DNA of 64,000 nt from Protula sp. h YS-2021. Its lineage: Eukaryota; Annelida; Polychaeta; Sabellida; Serpulidae. This document shows, piece after piece, positions 51,073 through 61,638 of this stretch (the first letter of the stretch is position 1; each line of letters starts with the position of its first letter). The translations under genes were made by a program, and so were the position numbers. Under the pieces are notes generated by a model. It was not told where the DNA came from. It saw only the letters and a list, made by a program, of their open reading frames with translations, and made no database searches. Where the stretch lies: assembly GCA_949752745.1 (NCBI GenBank), contig OX457031.1:2098950-2162949 (forward strand), written 5' to 3'.

Positions 51073-51818
51073 GTGAGTGTTTTTACCTCCGGTAGGGGAG
51101 AAGGGGGGGGGGGAAGGAAGGGGGAGGAGAGGCACTCGCCTACCGACTGGCTACCCCATGACCATTACTCTTGAAAGCGGAGTGAACAATTTGACAAAAA
51201 AATACACCCCCACCCTCTTTTAACGTAACTCGGAGTATTGGGTTAGGGGGGGGGGGGGCTTTTGGAAGGGAACAGGCGGTCTCCTTCCTGGCGCTTTTCC
51301 CCCCGGCGGTTTCCCCCCCCCGGCGATTTCCCCCCTGGCGGTCTCCCCCCCTAGGCGGTCTCCCCCTGTCCTTCTACCTCCCCCCCCCCCCCCCCCAACG
51401 GGAGATTTTTTTAAAACTTACATCAGCAAAACTTGTACATTTAACTCCTTTTTTTCTTCTCCCCCCTCAAACTTGCTTTCCTTATTGATGTATGAAGACC
51501 AACGGGTTATTGATGTTTCTTTAATCTGTTTAATTAAGTGATTGATATATTATTTTCGCCAGGGGGGGAGTTGGTAGGGGGGAGTCCGCCTGGGGGGGAG
51601 ACCCCCTTTTGGAGATTTACAAGCATTTGTGCTGCTGTAGCCAACCACTGACATCAGAAGCGTCAACTCAGGATATATACAAGAACCCTGGGATAAGACC
51701 ACCCCGAAAATGAGACCATTTTTGGACCAGTACCAAGGCTGGTCTTATTTCTGGGGTTCCTGTTGTGGTGTCATTCATTTGCATTATTTTGTATTTTAAC
51801 ACGTTGGAGTTTGCAATT

Positions 51819-51855
<37 letters not shown>

Positions 51856-51897
51856 TAACAACAGTTATGTTATAAGTACAATTTATAATCGTTTCAG
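51073..51897 (+). other. Intron with G/C-run blocks and (AAT)n
   Basis: At about 51290-51400 there are repeats of GGCGGTCTCCCCCC. (AAT)n lies at about 51822-51851. No exon supported. Confidence 0.65.
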
Positions 51898-52014
51898 ATA
51901 CTCAACTTTACTGTGACCCCGATCCTTGCCAAGCCGGCGGTACTTGCACTGAACAGAATTTCGGATTTTCGTGCGCATGTACCGCTAACCGATTCGGTGA
52001 CACTTGCGAGTCTC
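51898..52014 (+). CDS. EGF-like domain 2
   Basis: 117 nt, phase 1-1, acceptor TCGTTTCAG, donor TCTC|GTACGT. Full six-Cys EGF (YCDPDPCQAGGTCTEQNFGF, then SCACTANRFGDTC), of the non-calcium type. The classical one-domain, phase-1-1 exon. Confidence 0.9.
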
Positions 52015-52163
52015 GTACGTTTCCGTTTTCCGTTCTCTTTTTTTGTTCTCGTGTATTGTATGTTTTGACTTGTCTTTTCAATGTTTTTTTTATTTTTATT
52101 GTTTCATTATTTTTTATAAATCTATTTATTAACTCATCATTTCTTGTGTAATTACGTCAACAG

Positions 52164-52277
52164 AAACTGACTTCTGTGCTGGTACGCCTTGCGAGAATGG
52201 TGCCACGTGTACATCCGGGCTCTCCGACTACACGTGCGCATGCGCAGATGGCTACACTGGAGAGGATTGTGAAACAG
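52164..52277 (+). CDS. EGF-like domain 3
   Basis: 114 nt, phase 1-1, acceptor GTCAACAG, donor ACAG|GTAAGC. Six-Cys EGF (FCAGTPCENGATCTSGLSDY, then TCACADGYTGEDC). Last exon before the assembly gap; phase matches the next visible exon. Confidence 0.9.
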
Positions 52278-53091
52278 GTAAGCCACAGATTCAAACTGAT
52301 TGATCTTCTGTGATTGATCGCATTGGGTTTTAATTTTATTGATCACCAATTTTATCTTTCCACAGCGTATTGATTTTGTTGGCTTACCATGAGATATTTT
52401 CTTTCGCAAAAATCTTCTTGTTTATAAAAGAAGTTGATAAGCTTTGCCTGATATTTTATTGATCTTTTACTGATTTCCGATGATACATTGATCTGTCCAC
52501 ACCTGATTTATATTTCTCTTTTTTCTGTTCTTTTTTTAACAGTATTCTGTTTAAGCAATGGACCAGTTTTATTGAAATATTTTACACACATTGAATTATT
52601 TATATTCAAAGTTCTTGGGCTGGGTCAGAGCTTTAGGGCAAAAATAGTTTGAACACTTGAAGAACCCGCAATTTCAACCCGCCCCTGCCCCTCCCCCATT
52701 GGCCCATCCTTAACTTTTAGCTCAAGGCGGGGACTGCAGGTTTTGGTGTTGTCCGTCCGTCCGTCCGTCCATCGCACACCGTTAACCCCCACCCTGATAG
52801 TCCCGTTCCCTATGATATTTGGTATATAAATTACTCAGTGTAACTGGTAGGGTTACGTTATTGTTATTTTGACCTTGACTCAATTTCAAGGTCACTATGG
52901 CCGCCATCTTCGATTTTCAATTCCGTTTGGGGATCTGTTCCCGTTTATGGTATGTTATTTAATATCAATAAATGCACAATTCACTCTTGAGAGCCGACAT
53001 GAAAATGTTCATTAAATTCCTTAATGACCTGAATATTTTGAATCCTTTAAATGGTACATTTTACACACCATAAATTGAACGGTATATATTT
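52278..53091 (+). other. Intron with dispersed repeat-like segment
   Basis: About 52670-52960 looks like a dispersed element. It contains (GTCC)n at 52748-52772, the phrase CCTATGATATTTGGTATATA, and an inverted pair TGACCTTGA (52870-52878) and TCAAGGTCA (52886-52894). I have the impression of similar repeats from other marine invertebrates, but this is unverified. Confidence 0.5.
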
Positions 53092-53291
53092 NNNNNNNNN
53101 NNNNNNNNNNNNNNNNNNNNNNNNNNNNNNNNNNNNNNNNNNNNNNNNNNNNNNNNNNNNNNNNNNNNNNNNNNNNNNNNNNNNNNNNNNNNNNNNNNNN
53201 NNNNNNNNNNNNNNNNNNNNNNNNNNNNNNNNNNNNNNNNNNNNNNNNNNNNNNNNNNNNNNNNNNNNNNNNNNNNNNNNNNNNNNNNNNN
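53092..53291. other. Assembly gap, 200 N
   Basis: Exactly 200 N, a round size that suggests a placeholder; true length is unknown. It is followed by a (GGGA)n-type array. It lies between EGF3 and VWD, where family members may have further domains. Confidence 0.99.
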
Positions 53292-53375
53292 GGGAGGGAG
53301 GCAGGCAGGCAGGGAGGGAGGGAGGGAGGGAGGGAGCGAGGGAGCGATGGAGGGGGGCAGGGAGGGATTACGCAG
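53292..53375. repeat. (GGGA)n / (GGCA)n array next to the gap
   Basis: Impure tetranucleotide repeat that probably caused the gap. Confidence 0.9.
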
Positions 53376-53457
53376 TCCCCATCCCTACTCAGAAAATGCC
53401 GAATCGATGTTTAATAAATGCGAGATAACATTTATCTACACCCAATATCTATTAAGA

Positions 53458-53603
53458 AAATCGATATTTCTGCTTTCACTTTCAGTCTGGGGATTCGGTG
53501 ATCCGCATTATCGTACAATATGCATTAATAAAATCGATATTTTTGCTTTCACTTTCAGTCTGGGGATTCGGTGATCCGCACTATCGTACAATGGACGTAC
53601 AAG
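53458..53603. repeat. 73-bp tandem duplication of the VWD exon border
   Basis: The acceptor (CTTTCACTTTCAG) and first 33 exon bases occur at 53473-53518 and again at 53546-53591, 73 bp apart. Only the second copy continues into an open exon. Confidence 0.9.
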
Positions 53604-53624
53604 CGTACACTTTCAACGGACTCG
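53559..53624 (+). CDS. VWD domain, first exon (GDPH motif)
   Basis: 66 nt, phase 1-1, acceptor CACTTTCAG, donor CTCG|GTTTGT. It encodes WGFGDPHYRTMDVQAYTFNG, the hallmark start of a von Willebrand factor D domain (GDPHxxTxDxxxxTFNG). The second of two duplicated acceptors must be used. The first one leads to a stop at 53572-53574, because 73 is not a multiple of three. Confidence 0.9.
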
Positions 53625-53982
53625 GTTTGTTGTTCTTTTTTTTTTTTAAATAGAATAAATGTTGACAAATAATATTTTTATTTATTCTTTTCATATATTT
53701 TTTAACCAATACCACGATCACACATTTATCTTTCAATTCTCATTAAATTGAATAAAACTCGACAGCCGTGTACTTTGATTGATTGATTGATTTTTTGGAA
53801 CAGAGCTTGCGTTAATTCGGCATTAATTTGTGTAAATTATCTAGTATTAGTAATCAATATTATTATCAATAATTTGTTTCAGTATTTTTGACGATAAATT
53901 TATGAATATTGATAAATGCGCACGAATTTGTTAAAATTATACAGTTATTGATTGATTTATTGATTGGTGACTGTTGTTATAG
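53625..53982 (+). other. Intron, no features seen
   Basis: AT-rich with (GATT)n-like stretches at about 53775-53793 and 53945-53965. Confidence 0.5.
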
Positions 53983-54198
53983 GAGAATATATAATGATGG
54001 ATACCAATATAACGGAAACAGTGACAGATAATGGCGTTCGTAATCCACTTGACCCCAAGAAAGTCACGATTCACGTGAGGCATATTCAGGCTCTTGACAC
54101 AGATGGTCAACCGCAAAGAGCAACTATTTTCGGTGCCTATGCCATCCGAGTGACGGACAGTGTTCCTGTCTATGTGGGCATGAACGCAGACCGGGACG
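53983..54198 (+). CDS. VWD domain, second exon
   Basis: 216 nt, phase 1-1, acceptor GTTGTTATAG, donor GACG|GTAAGC. It continues the domain as G-EYIMMDTNITETVTDN, with later strands TIHVRHIQALD and ATIFGAYAIRVTDS. No cysteines, as in MUC4-like VWD domains and unlike gel-forming mucins. Confidence 0.85.
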
Positions 54199-54818
54199 GT
54201 AAGCGGAGACTTCCGGTATTCCGAATAAAATGCGCAAATGGGGTACAAAATAAAAGAACTGACAGAAGAAATAGTCCACACTCAGAACATATAAAGAGCT
54301 GAGACTTAAAACTGTTTGTTAAAAAGTTTCAAAATAGCACACGGGGCGTTACAAAACGACTGCTCTTTATTGCAAAGAAACTGACATTTAGGCAAAACCT
54401 GTCTTTCATTTCTAGCCTTTTTATCCGGTTAGTTTGTATTCAAAACACAGAATTTTTGCGCATTTCAATAGGAACGTCCAAAAAATGATTTGGTTTATAT
54501 TATACGAGAAAATATACTGCTGATTCCATGAATAAGACCCAAGTGGAATACTAAATCTAGCGACTAAAGGGTTCAGTTCAAGGGAGATAAATGAATTTCT
54601 ATCAACACTAGAAACCCGGGTTACCACCTACCCTCAAACAAGACTACCCCGCGAATAAAACCCAGTCCCGCAGGTGCTCCTATATCCGCGGTTCTGGTTC
54701 ATATTGTGATATTGTTCATATTGTGATACGGTTCTGTCCCCAGATAATTCCGTGGACAATTTGAAAATTCACCAAAAAGATTGAATTGCAATTATATATA
54801 CACACACACAGATATGTA

Positions 54819-54891
<73 letters not shown>

Positions 54892-55073
54892 TTAAATTGT
54901 ACCCTACCCCTCCTTATCCCTCCCCTGCCCCTACCCTCCCCTCCCCTCCCCTCCCCTGCCCCTGCCCTGCCCTCCCCTCCCCTCCCCTGCCCCTCCCCTG
55001 CCCCTCCCCTCCCCTCCCCCCAGGAGCAGTACTGTACGATTAATGCAATGATTCTTCTTATTTTTTATTTTAG
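54199..55073 (+). other. Intron with microsatellite and C-rich block
   Basis: (TC)n(TG)n at about 54820-54889 and repeats of CCCCTCCCCTGCCCC at about 54905-55021. Otherwise nothing seen. Confidence 0.7.
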
Positions 55074-55229
55074 CGTTTGACTTCCGGGTTTCGGGAGAGT
55101 CAACATTTGACTACAGCGATTGGTTTATCAATGCTGACGTCAATGACACTTTACCCGATGCTGCCGCCATAGCTGGTGTCGTTACAACCAAAGTCGCAGA
55201 TAATCAACTCTCGTTATTCTTCGATGGCG
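55074..55229 (+). CDS. VWD domain, third exon
   Basis: 156 nt, phase 1-1, acceptor TTATTTTAG, donor GGCG|GTGAGT. It encodes FDFRVSGESTFDYSDWFINA, then DVNDTLPDAAAIAGVVTTKV. Position in the chain and alternating strands fit the middle of a VWD domain. Confidence 0.82.
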
Positions 55230-56039
55230 GTGAGTAACTGTGATTGACAGCGTAACAACAAAATGACAGAAAAATGACAGCAAAATGATGAAAAAATGAC
55301 AGTGAAAGTGTGCAAAAATGACAGAAAAAGTGATAGGAAAAAGAAATCAGAATGACCAAAAATTGACAGTAAAATGTAAAAAAAAGACAGAAAAAAATGA
55401 CAGAATAAATACATCAAAATGACCAAAAAAAATCGCAGTAAAATGTGAAAAAAAATAACAGAAAAAATGACAGGAGAAAGACATTAAAATCACCACAAAA
55501 ATGACATTAAAATGTGAGAAAAACACAGAAAAAAATGACAAAAAAGAAAGAATTGCCTAAATGGCATTTTCTTCGAAAAGACACAGCTTTCAAAATATTG
55601 TAAAAATGACCAATAATTTCTCAATAAAAATAGCTACCCTTAAGATAATTTTTTTTGTTTAAAGCGATAAGCAGCAGAATATCATGAGTCAAATCATATT
55701 CTTAAAAATATTTATTATTTTTTTAAAATCACCTGGGCACATTGAGATAAAAAACAACAAAATGTCCCAAATATCAATTTTTGAATCGAACAGTTATGCT
55801 TTAAAAATAGCCTAACAATTTTTTTTTATTATTTATTTGCCAATGCGTCCCTAGGAGAGACTATTTTTGAGATATTTTGCGTTTATACATATATTTAAAT
55901 AAACTAACGATTTAACGTGATAATGAAGCGATTGATGAATCTATCGATTAAATAAGGTAAACATTATCGTGAAAATGAAAAATGTGCTTAAATCCTAAAT
56001 GATTAGCCTAGCACTGGGATGCTTCTTTTTGGCTTGCAG
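55230..56039 (+). other. Intron with AAAATGACAG repeats
   Basis: From about 55255 to 55545, diverged 10-20-bp units of AAAAATGACAG repeat. The remaining part is AT-rich. Confidence 0.65.
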
Positions 56040-56135
56040 CAATGACCTTTGAGGTGACCATTGAGCAGGGTCAGCTGGGGCATCAGGTTTCTGTTGAGAG
56101 TGGCATTTACGAAAGCAAAACCTCCGGACTTCTTG
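56040..56135 (+). CDS. VWD domain, fourth exon
   Basis: 96 nt, phase 1-1, acceptor GGCTTGCAG, donor CTTG|GTGCGT. It encodes MTFEVTIEQGQLGHQVSVES and ends KTSGLL, which with the next exon forms the VWD end motif GLLGNFNGD. Confidence 0.85.
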
Positions 56136-56684
56136 GTGCGTATTTGTGATTTTTGTTTAAGTAATCTTTCCAAATTAAAAACAAATATTTCTTTTGAAGA
56201 GTCCTGCTTAAAAAAAATTTTTGTTTTCTTTTTGTTTTTAGTGACTATGTGGATCGTGTGAGTTAAAAAGCAAGAAAAAAGTACCAAAATGAAGCCAAAA
56301 AAGGACGAAAAAAAGATTAGATGAAAAACCTTAACACAAAATAAAGCCAGAGAATTAATGTAAAAAGAAAACATTAACTTCAATGCGTTGATATGTAACT
56401 ACGGAAAATAATGCATTCTGATTGGTCGAATCCCAAGTATTTTTATTGTTGACCAGAACGCAAAAATTGATATATATAAATCATTTAAAAAGCTTATAAA
56501 AACATGTTTCCAGTCAACATGAAAATACTATGAACCAGCTGCCAAAAATGTTGACCATGAGACCAATAACACTTCTTTATCGACTGATTGTGAAGATGTT
56601 GACCGAGAGGGCAACATTTTCGCACTGGTCAGTGATACTGCAGCATGAACAATAAGTCAACATTTGCAAAATATTTTACTACAG
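56136..56684 (+). other. Intron, no features seen
   Basis: AT-rich with AAAAAG-type runs at about 56255-56320. CTGATTGGTCGA at 56417 matches an inverted CCAAT box. No exon was found. Confidence 0.5.
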
Positions 56685-56792
56685 GAAATTTTAACGGCGA
56701 TGCCACGGATGACCTGATCCCCAGGGGCAGCACAGTAGCTCTTCCCGCAAATTCCACTGACGAAGTCATCTACAACGATTTCGGACAAACTT
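56685..56792 (+). CDS. VWD domain end (GNFNGD motif)
   Basis: 108 nt, phase 1-1, acceptor TTACTACAG, donor ACTT|GTATAT. It encodes NFNGDATDDLIPRGSTVALP, then ANSTDEVIYNDFGQT. The G-N-F-N-G-D-x-x-D-D-L pattern is typical of VWD C-terminal ends; acidic residues there bind calcium in relatives. Confidence 0.88.
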
Positions 56793-57204
56793 GTATATTA
56801 TTCAGTTTATTTCTATATACACTTATCGTTATAATACAGAACGTTGTAGTGTGTAAAATACAGACCATTTTATAGTATAAAATGTAATATCTCTGCAATG
56901 ATGTTCAGTTTTAGACGTAAACGTAATATTTAAATGTAATATATGCGTAAACGCTAATATATATATATATATATATAGTAAAGAACATGATTTTACTGAT
57001 GTAAGTTGCCTTTGGCGATGGGGCTTTTATCACACATTGCTTGTAGCACATAGCTTGTGGGTAAGCTTTTTAAAAAGCTTACCCACAAGCTTTTTAAAAC
57101 CTTTTTGGTATATTTTTTGTTGTTATGAAACTGAGAACGTTTTATTTTTTATACTCTTATCTCGTATCTAATCTCAGTATTACGCTTTTTTTTATAAACC
57201 ACAG
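56793..57204 (+). other. Intron with perfect palindrome
   Basis: A TA run at about 56957-56977 and the 40-bp palindrome at 57052-57091 (listed separately). Confidence 0.7.
57052..57091. repeat. Perfect 40-bp palindrome without spacer
   Basis: AGCTTGTGGGTAAGCTTTTT (57052-57071) is followed at once by its exact reverse complement (57072-57091). It contains two HindIII-type AAGCTT words and ends at non-matching bases on both sides. Confidence 0.97.
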
Positions 57205-57432
57205 GGAAATTAGGTAACGACGGCGACAATTTATTTACACAATTTTACACGGGAGATGAGAACTATGAATTGTTCAACGAGAACTCGGACTACGAGCCAG
57301 CTTTTTTCGAAGACATACTTGCCGAGGAGGAGGCAATTGCGGCGCAAGATCCCGCCAGACAAACAGAACTTACAAACGCAAGAACAACGTGCGGTGGGAA
57401 CGATGAATGCTTGTTCGATTGGCTCCTAACCC
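57205..57432 (+). CDS. Post-VWD module: Trp/LF motif and CGG-C segment
   Basis: 228 nt, phase 1-1, acceptor AACCACAG, donor ACCC|GTACGT. With the previous base it starts W-KLGNDGDNLFTQFYTGD. Then come an acidic helix (EDILAEEEAIAAQ) and ARTTCGGNDECLFDWLLT. This W-x-(n)-LF-Y and CGxxxxCxxD arrangement follows VWD in MUC4 and SUSD2 relatives. Two Cys probably pair. Confidence 0.85.
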
Positions 57433-57954
57433 GTACGTTCATTTTTCTCTCACTCGATTGTATAAGCCAATTCGCACTTTCGGGTCTTTCCGGTGGAGTT
57501 GTTTGGACTGCAAATATTTTGGGATAAATTATAAAGGAACGACAAGGGAAAACCTCAAAATTCTAATTTTCTTTCATCATGCACACTGTCAAATTTATAA
57601 AGCCATCATATGATCTTTAAAAACTATTTTACATATTATTCAGTCCCTTTAATAGCCAATATGTGAATATGTTTCTGGCAAAATGGAATTTTGTTGATTT
57701 TTGCCAGTTTTTTCTATCATTTCTTTATATCCTTATCCCAACTGAATTCAGCCGAAACGCAAAAACTTTTCGGAAAAAGTCAAAGTGTGATTTGGCTTAT
57801 TATGGTGTGTAAAATTGATAAAAAATGTATTGCTGTGGCTCATTGAACATGTTACCAATTTTGTGTTACATCTTCTTATTATCATAAATTTTAACATGAT
57901 AGTAATAACGCCACATGTTTTATTACGATTCTAACACATAGTTCATTGAATTAG
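57433..57954 (+). other. Intron, no features seen
   Basis: AT-rich, no repeats noticed. Confidence 0.5.
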
Positions 57955-58023
57955 GTAACCAAGACGCTGCTGCAATATCGGCCAACACGGTCAGCGAGTC
58001 AGAGGACGTGAACAATAACTTAA
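57955..58023 (+). CDS. Post-VWD module, second exon
   Basis: 69 nt, phase 1-1, acceptor TGAATTAG, donor TTAA|GTAAGT. It encodes NQDAAAISANTVSESEDVNN, matching the 'T-x-(D/N)-x-x-(V/I)-(A/G)-x-x-T' helix after the CGG-C motif in the family. Confidence 0.78.
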
Positions 58024-58778
58024 GTAAGTCTTTGATGTTTGATTTCTTTGCATTGCATAATTAAGATGGGTTTATTAATAATTCATCTGGAAGGAGTTCT
58101 TTTTACATGGTATATCGTTTTTGGAGTGCCACTTTAACCTTATCTAAAAATTTAAAAAGTTGACATTAAGAGCTTCAGATTGGCTTATAAAGTTTCGTGT
58201 CGTCTACTAGTTGTACAGCACGCTATTTATACAGCATGGAGAGTGCTCTGGTTTATGTGCAGCACACTAGTTACATACGATATTTAATAACACTGCTTAG
58301 AAAGTGCAGAGAGAGCTCTACTACACAAGTAATAATGATTTCAATTTACACATAAAAATGTGAGAGATGTGAATATGTGTGTTATTTACAATGCGTAATA
58401 ATATCCCGTATGATTTACACTTGGAGGAGAGGGGGTCATTATAAGGTTAAATTTTATAGGGTTTCGATCTCACTCAACCTTTTCATGAAAAGTTGTCTTT
58501 AAAATTAGTATAATTTCTACAATATTGCACCAGCAAAAAGTTTGCCCCACCGAAGACAATCACCCATTCTCCTCTTGTCAAATACATCCTTGGTGGACAC
58601 GTCTGTATGGTAGAAACAAAAAAAAATAGCTATCACATTTCTGCCCGGTAAATAAAAACTTATAGAAATTTAAAATCTTAGAAGTATATCTAACATTATT
58701 GGAACTTTAAACGATGAGTGGAAATCTGTGAAGATCTATGGAAATCTGTAGAAATCTATGGACATCTGTGGTTTACAG
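58024..58778 (+). other. Intron with short repeats at 3' end
   Basis: At about 58718-58770, four copies of a 13-14-bp unit (GAAATCTGTGAAGA, GAAATCTATGGA). Otherwise nothing seen. Confidence 0.55.
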
Positions 58779-58874
58779 ACAACGCGATACCAGAGATTAC
58801 AGCACCAGATTACATCGTGGCGGAGTTCAACACAGAAGTAACTATTGACGTCACAGTCACCGATGAGAATGCCG
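58779..58874 (+). CDS. Ig- or cadherin-like segment, first exon
   Basis: 96 nt, phase 1-1, acceptor GGTTTACAG, donor GCCG|GTTAGT. It encodes NAIPEITAPDYIVAEFNTEV, then TIDVTVTDENA. The P-x-I-x-x-P start and V-x-V-x-D strand look like an Ig- or cadherin-like domain. Confidence 0.8.
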
Positions 58875-59539
58875 GTTAGTGCAATTTGCATGCTCATTTC
58901 AAGAAATTAAAGAAAAAATAAACAAAGTAAATGCTATAATAGTATAACAAAGTGAATAACCCGATAAGCTTAATCCCAAACCAACCAAAATATTTAAAAA
59001 CCTAACATATGTTCAGACAGACTATTAAAAAACACCAAGAATAGTTAAATTTAAATTCTCAATCTTTGATCCCTTTATGTTTAAATTAAAAATTTTCTGT
59101 TATTTTTCTTATCTCTTTTTTATATTTATATATTTCTTACATTTTATATTTTCTTATAATTATATTTTTCTTCTATTTCTAAAATATTTGTTATATTTTT
59201 CTTATATTGTCTTATGTTTTCTGATATCCATCTATATTTTCCTTACATTTTTTCAATATTTTTCTTATTTCTTTTGTATTTTCCTTTTTTTACATTTTTG
59301 TGTTATTTTCTTATATATTTTTTTATTTTTGCTTATATTCATTATTGTATTTTTCTTATATTTTCTTATGTTGTCTTACGTGTTTCGTCATATTTTTTTT
59401 TGTTATTTTCCTTGCATTTTGTTTATATTTTTCTTTTCTTTTGCTTATATTTTTCTTACACTTTTTCTTACATTTTCCATATATCTTTATTATATTTCCC
59501 ATGTATATGACGCTGATATGTGATGTGTACTTTCTTCAG
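58875..59539 (+). other. Intron dominated by T-rich repeats
   Basis: From about 59075 to 59510 there are diverged units of TTTTTCTTATATTTTC. In frame they give hydrophobic pseudo-peptides (F, L, I, Y) that look like membrane segments but are composition artefacts. Confidence 0.7.
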
Positions 59540-59669
59540 ATGATACTGTGACCCTTACCTACTCGGGGCTGGATGGTTTTGGCACGTCGGGTTATGACGC
59601 GGGCGCGGAGCAATTGACATGGACTCCTAACTACAATCCGACAGACGGCGGAGATACACCAGCGATCAG
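59540..59669 (+). CDS. Ig- or cadherin-like segment, second exon, GC donor
   Basis: 130 nt, phase 1 to 2, acceptor TTTCTTCAG. It encodes DTVTLTYSGLDGFGTSGYDA and LTWTPNYNPTDGGDTPAI. The best end is ATCAG|GCAAGC, a GC-AG donor that matches the GC consensus. It gives the family-typical sequence PAIRLTAEDNNGG across the junction. A GT donor 51 nt later (59721, AC|GTAAGC) is also open and in the same phase. It would insert 17 residues. Confidence 0.78.
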
Positions 59670-60816
59670 GCAAGCACACCACGCATCACTTAAGTGCACT
59701 CATTATTCCGAAAACATTACGTAAGCTTACATGGGTATCCTAAGTACCACGTAAATACAAAACCTGTCATGTAAGTACTCCAAATATCGCTAAATATGCC
59801 AGAGATAACGCAATTACACCAGCCGCAAGTGGACATGTTAAAAATGAAGAAAACACTATGATTACAATCATGCTTTTCACACCTTTTACTTATTGTATTG
59901 TATGTCCTTTTATCACAAATGTAGCCTTTTGTCATGAAATATGGCCTTTTATCATTTTCCATGAAATATGACCTTTTATCATGAAATATGCTCTTTTATC
60001 ACTTATCATGAAATACAGTCTTTTGTCATGAAATTACTTTTTATTATGAAATATGGCATTTTATCCTGAAATGTGGATTTTTATCATGAAATATGGTGTT
60101 TTATCATGGCAGTAAATCCTGAAAATGAAGTATTGTTTTATGACCTTTATTGTTTTATTTTAACCATAAAATGTAAAACACATTTAATCTATTTAAGCTC
60201 AGTATGAACTGGTCATTTTTTGACTTGCAACAACATGAAAGTCATTTGATAAGTTTTACTACACGTCAAAAGAAGCAGATCTTTTGATAAGTTGTGTCAT
60301 TAGATAAGTTTTGATAACTGTTGCAAGGGGTAGATCATTTGATACGTTTTTCGACTTGTAACAAGGAGCAGATCATTAGACATGTTTTCTAATATTCAAG
60401 AGCGTAAAAAAGTCACGTGCTTCTCTATAATCTCGTCCGTGTCAACCAATCATAAGCCAAATAACAATCTCATGCTTCTCGATAATATCTTCGGTGTCAA
60501 CCAATCAAACGGCGAATCAAAGTCGGTCAGGTCATGAACTCTCGAAGTAAACTGGGCCAAATGAGTAATTATTGTGTATTTTATGTAGGAAAAGATACCA
60601 ACATCGAATCACAGATCATCAGCCCTCATCTCAATGGGCAAGAGACAGTCAAATGAATGGGAGAAGTAACAATAAAACAAGTTGCTTTCGAAAAGTTCTG
60701 ATAAGTGTACAAATGGGTGTACAATGAGAACAATTTTGCTGATTACCAAGTTCACATTAACTGACTCTGAGAGTGTCAATGCACTTATTTTAATGCTACT
60801 TTTTGACGTGCTGTAG
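59670..60816 (+). other. Intron (GC-AG) with TTTTATCATGAAATATG repeats
   Basis: At about 59885-60110 ten to eleven diverged ~18-bp units of CTTTTATCATGAAATATGG occur. At about 60395-60540 there is a segment with two GTGTCAACCAATCA copies. It resembles the end of the intron at 63835-63905. Confidence 0.7.
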
Positions 60817-60989
60817 GTTAACTGCTGAAGACAACAACGGAGGTATCTCCCCAGCTGTGACCGTCAAAATTCGCTACTGTTATTGTCTAAACGGCGGCGG
60901 TTGTCCTGACAACAGCAGCCTCCAGACTGGCTATGGCTTGGGGGATAATTTTCTGCTGTTGGAGTGTGACTGCGAAACGGGATGGTCAG
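60817..60989 (+). CDS. Ig- or cadherin-like end plus Cys-rich EGF start
   Basis: 173 nt, phase 2 to 1, acceptor GTGCTGTAG, donor TCAG|GTAAAC. It encodes LTAEDNNGGISPAVTVKIRY, then CYCLNGGGCPDNSSLQTGYG, then LECDCETGWSG. In MUC4/SUSD2 relatives the same order occurs: A-x-D-x-x-G, a C-x-C-x-N-G-G-x-C turn, and an EGF-like C-x-C-x-x-G-(W/F)-x-G. The first EGF Cys pairs are completed in the next exon. Confidence 0.85.
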
Positions 60990-61470
60990 GTAAACAAGCT
61001 ACCTTAGATTCCAAGCTAAATATACATAGAGAGTTTAAACTTAATTCAAAATTAAAATTGATTTTGGAACTTTATGCAAAATCATATTTAAAATCACAAA
61101 TAAAAATATTCACCATTTACAAATAAACTGATGCATTATGATGTTTTCACTTGGCACGTTTTTCTCAGGTTGTAATACAGTCATTTATTTCTGCTGGTTT
61201 TATTACAATTTAGTACTTTTTCTTAATGCTAAAAATGCTTAGGGCTCAATTTAATATATTTATTTCGCTCGTTCTGTTATTGTAATTATGTGTTAGCTCC
61301 TGCCTAGTCAACCCATGTGCTGTTTTTCCGCTTTTTCTTTTTTATGTCAGTTAGTTCTTAATGTTGGGTATAATTTAAAACACTTATTTTCCCCTTTTAA
61401 ATTTTGATTGCATGCATTTATTTGCTCTATTTGCAATGTCTCAGTGCATTACTATTTACTTTGGTTTTAG
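60990..61470 (+). other. Intron, no features seen
   Basis: AT-rich; open reading continues 45 codons after the donor without domain character. Confidence 0.5.
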
Positions 61471-61638
61471 GTGCTAACTGCTCTTCTGAATTTGATGGTT
61501 GCCTTGACAACCCATGTGATTACTCCGACTGTACCGATCTCAGCCCTTCAGAGGAAGCGGCTCAAACGAGGGCGTTTACGTGCGGGCCGTGCCAGACTGG
61601 ATATACCAAAATAGGCGATGGTGCCAGTAACTGTGTCG
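61471..61638 (+). CDS. EGF-like domain with long insert
   Basis: 168 nt, phase 1-1, acceptor TTGGTTTTAG, donor GTCG|GTACGT. It encodes ANCSSEFDGCLDNPCDYSDC, then TDLSPSEEAAQTRAFTCGPC, then QTGYTKIGDGASNCV. The CGPCxxGYxxxGDGxxxC ending is common in EGF domains that precede calcium-binding EGFs in invertebrate extracellular proteins. Confidence 0.87.

Noticed and set aside
59077..59523. Open frame that looks like a multi-span membrane protein
   Set aside because: It is made of diverged TTTTTCTTATATTTTC repeats in an intron; all three forward frames give similar hydrophobic peptides.
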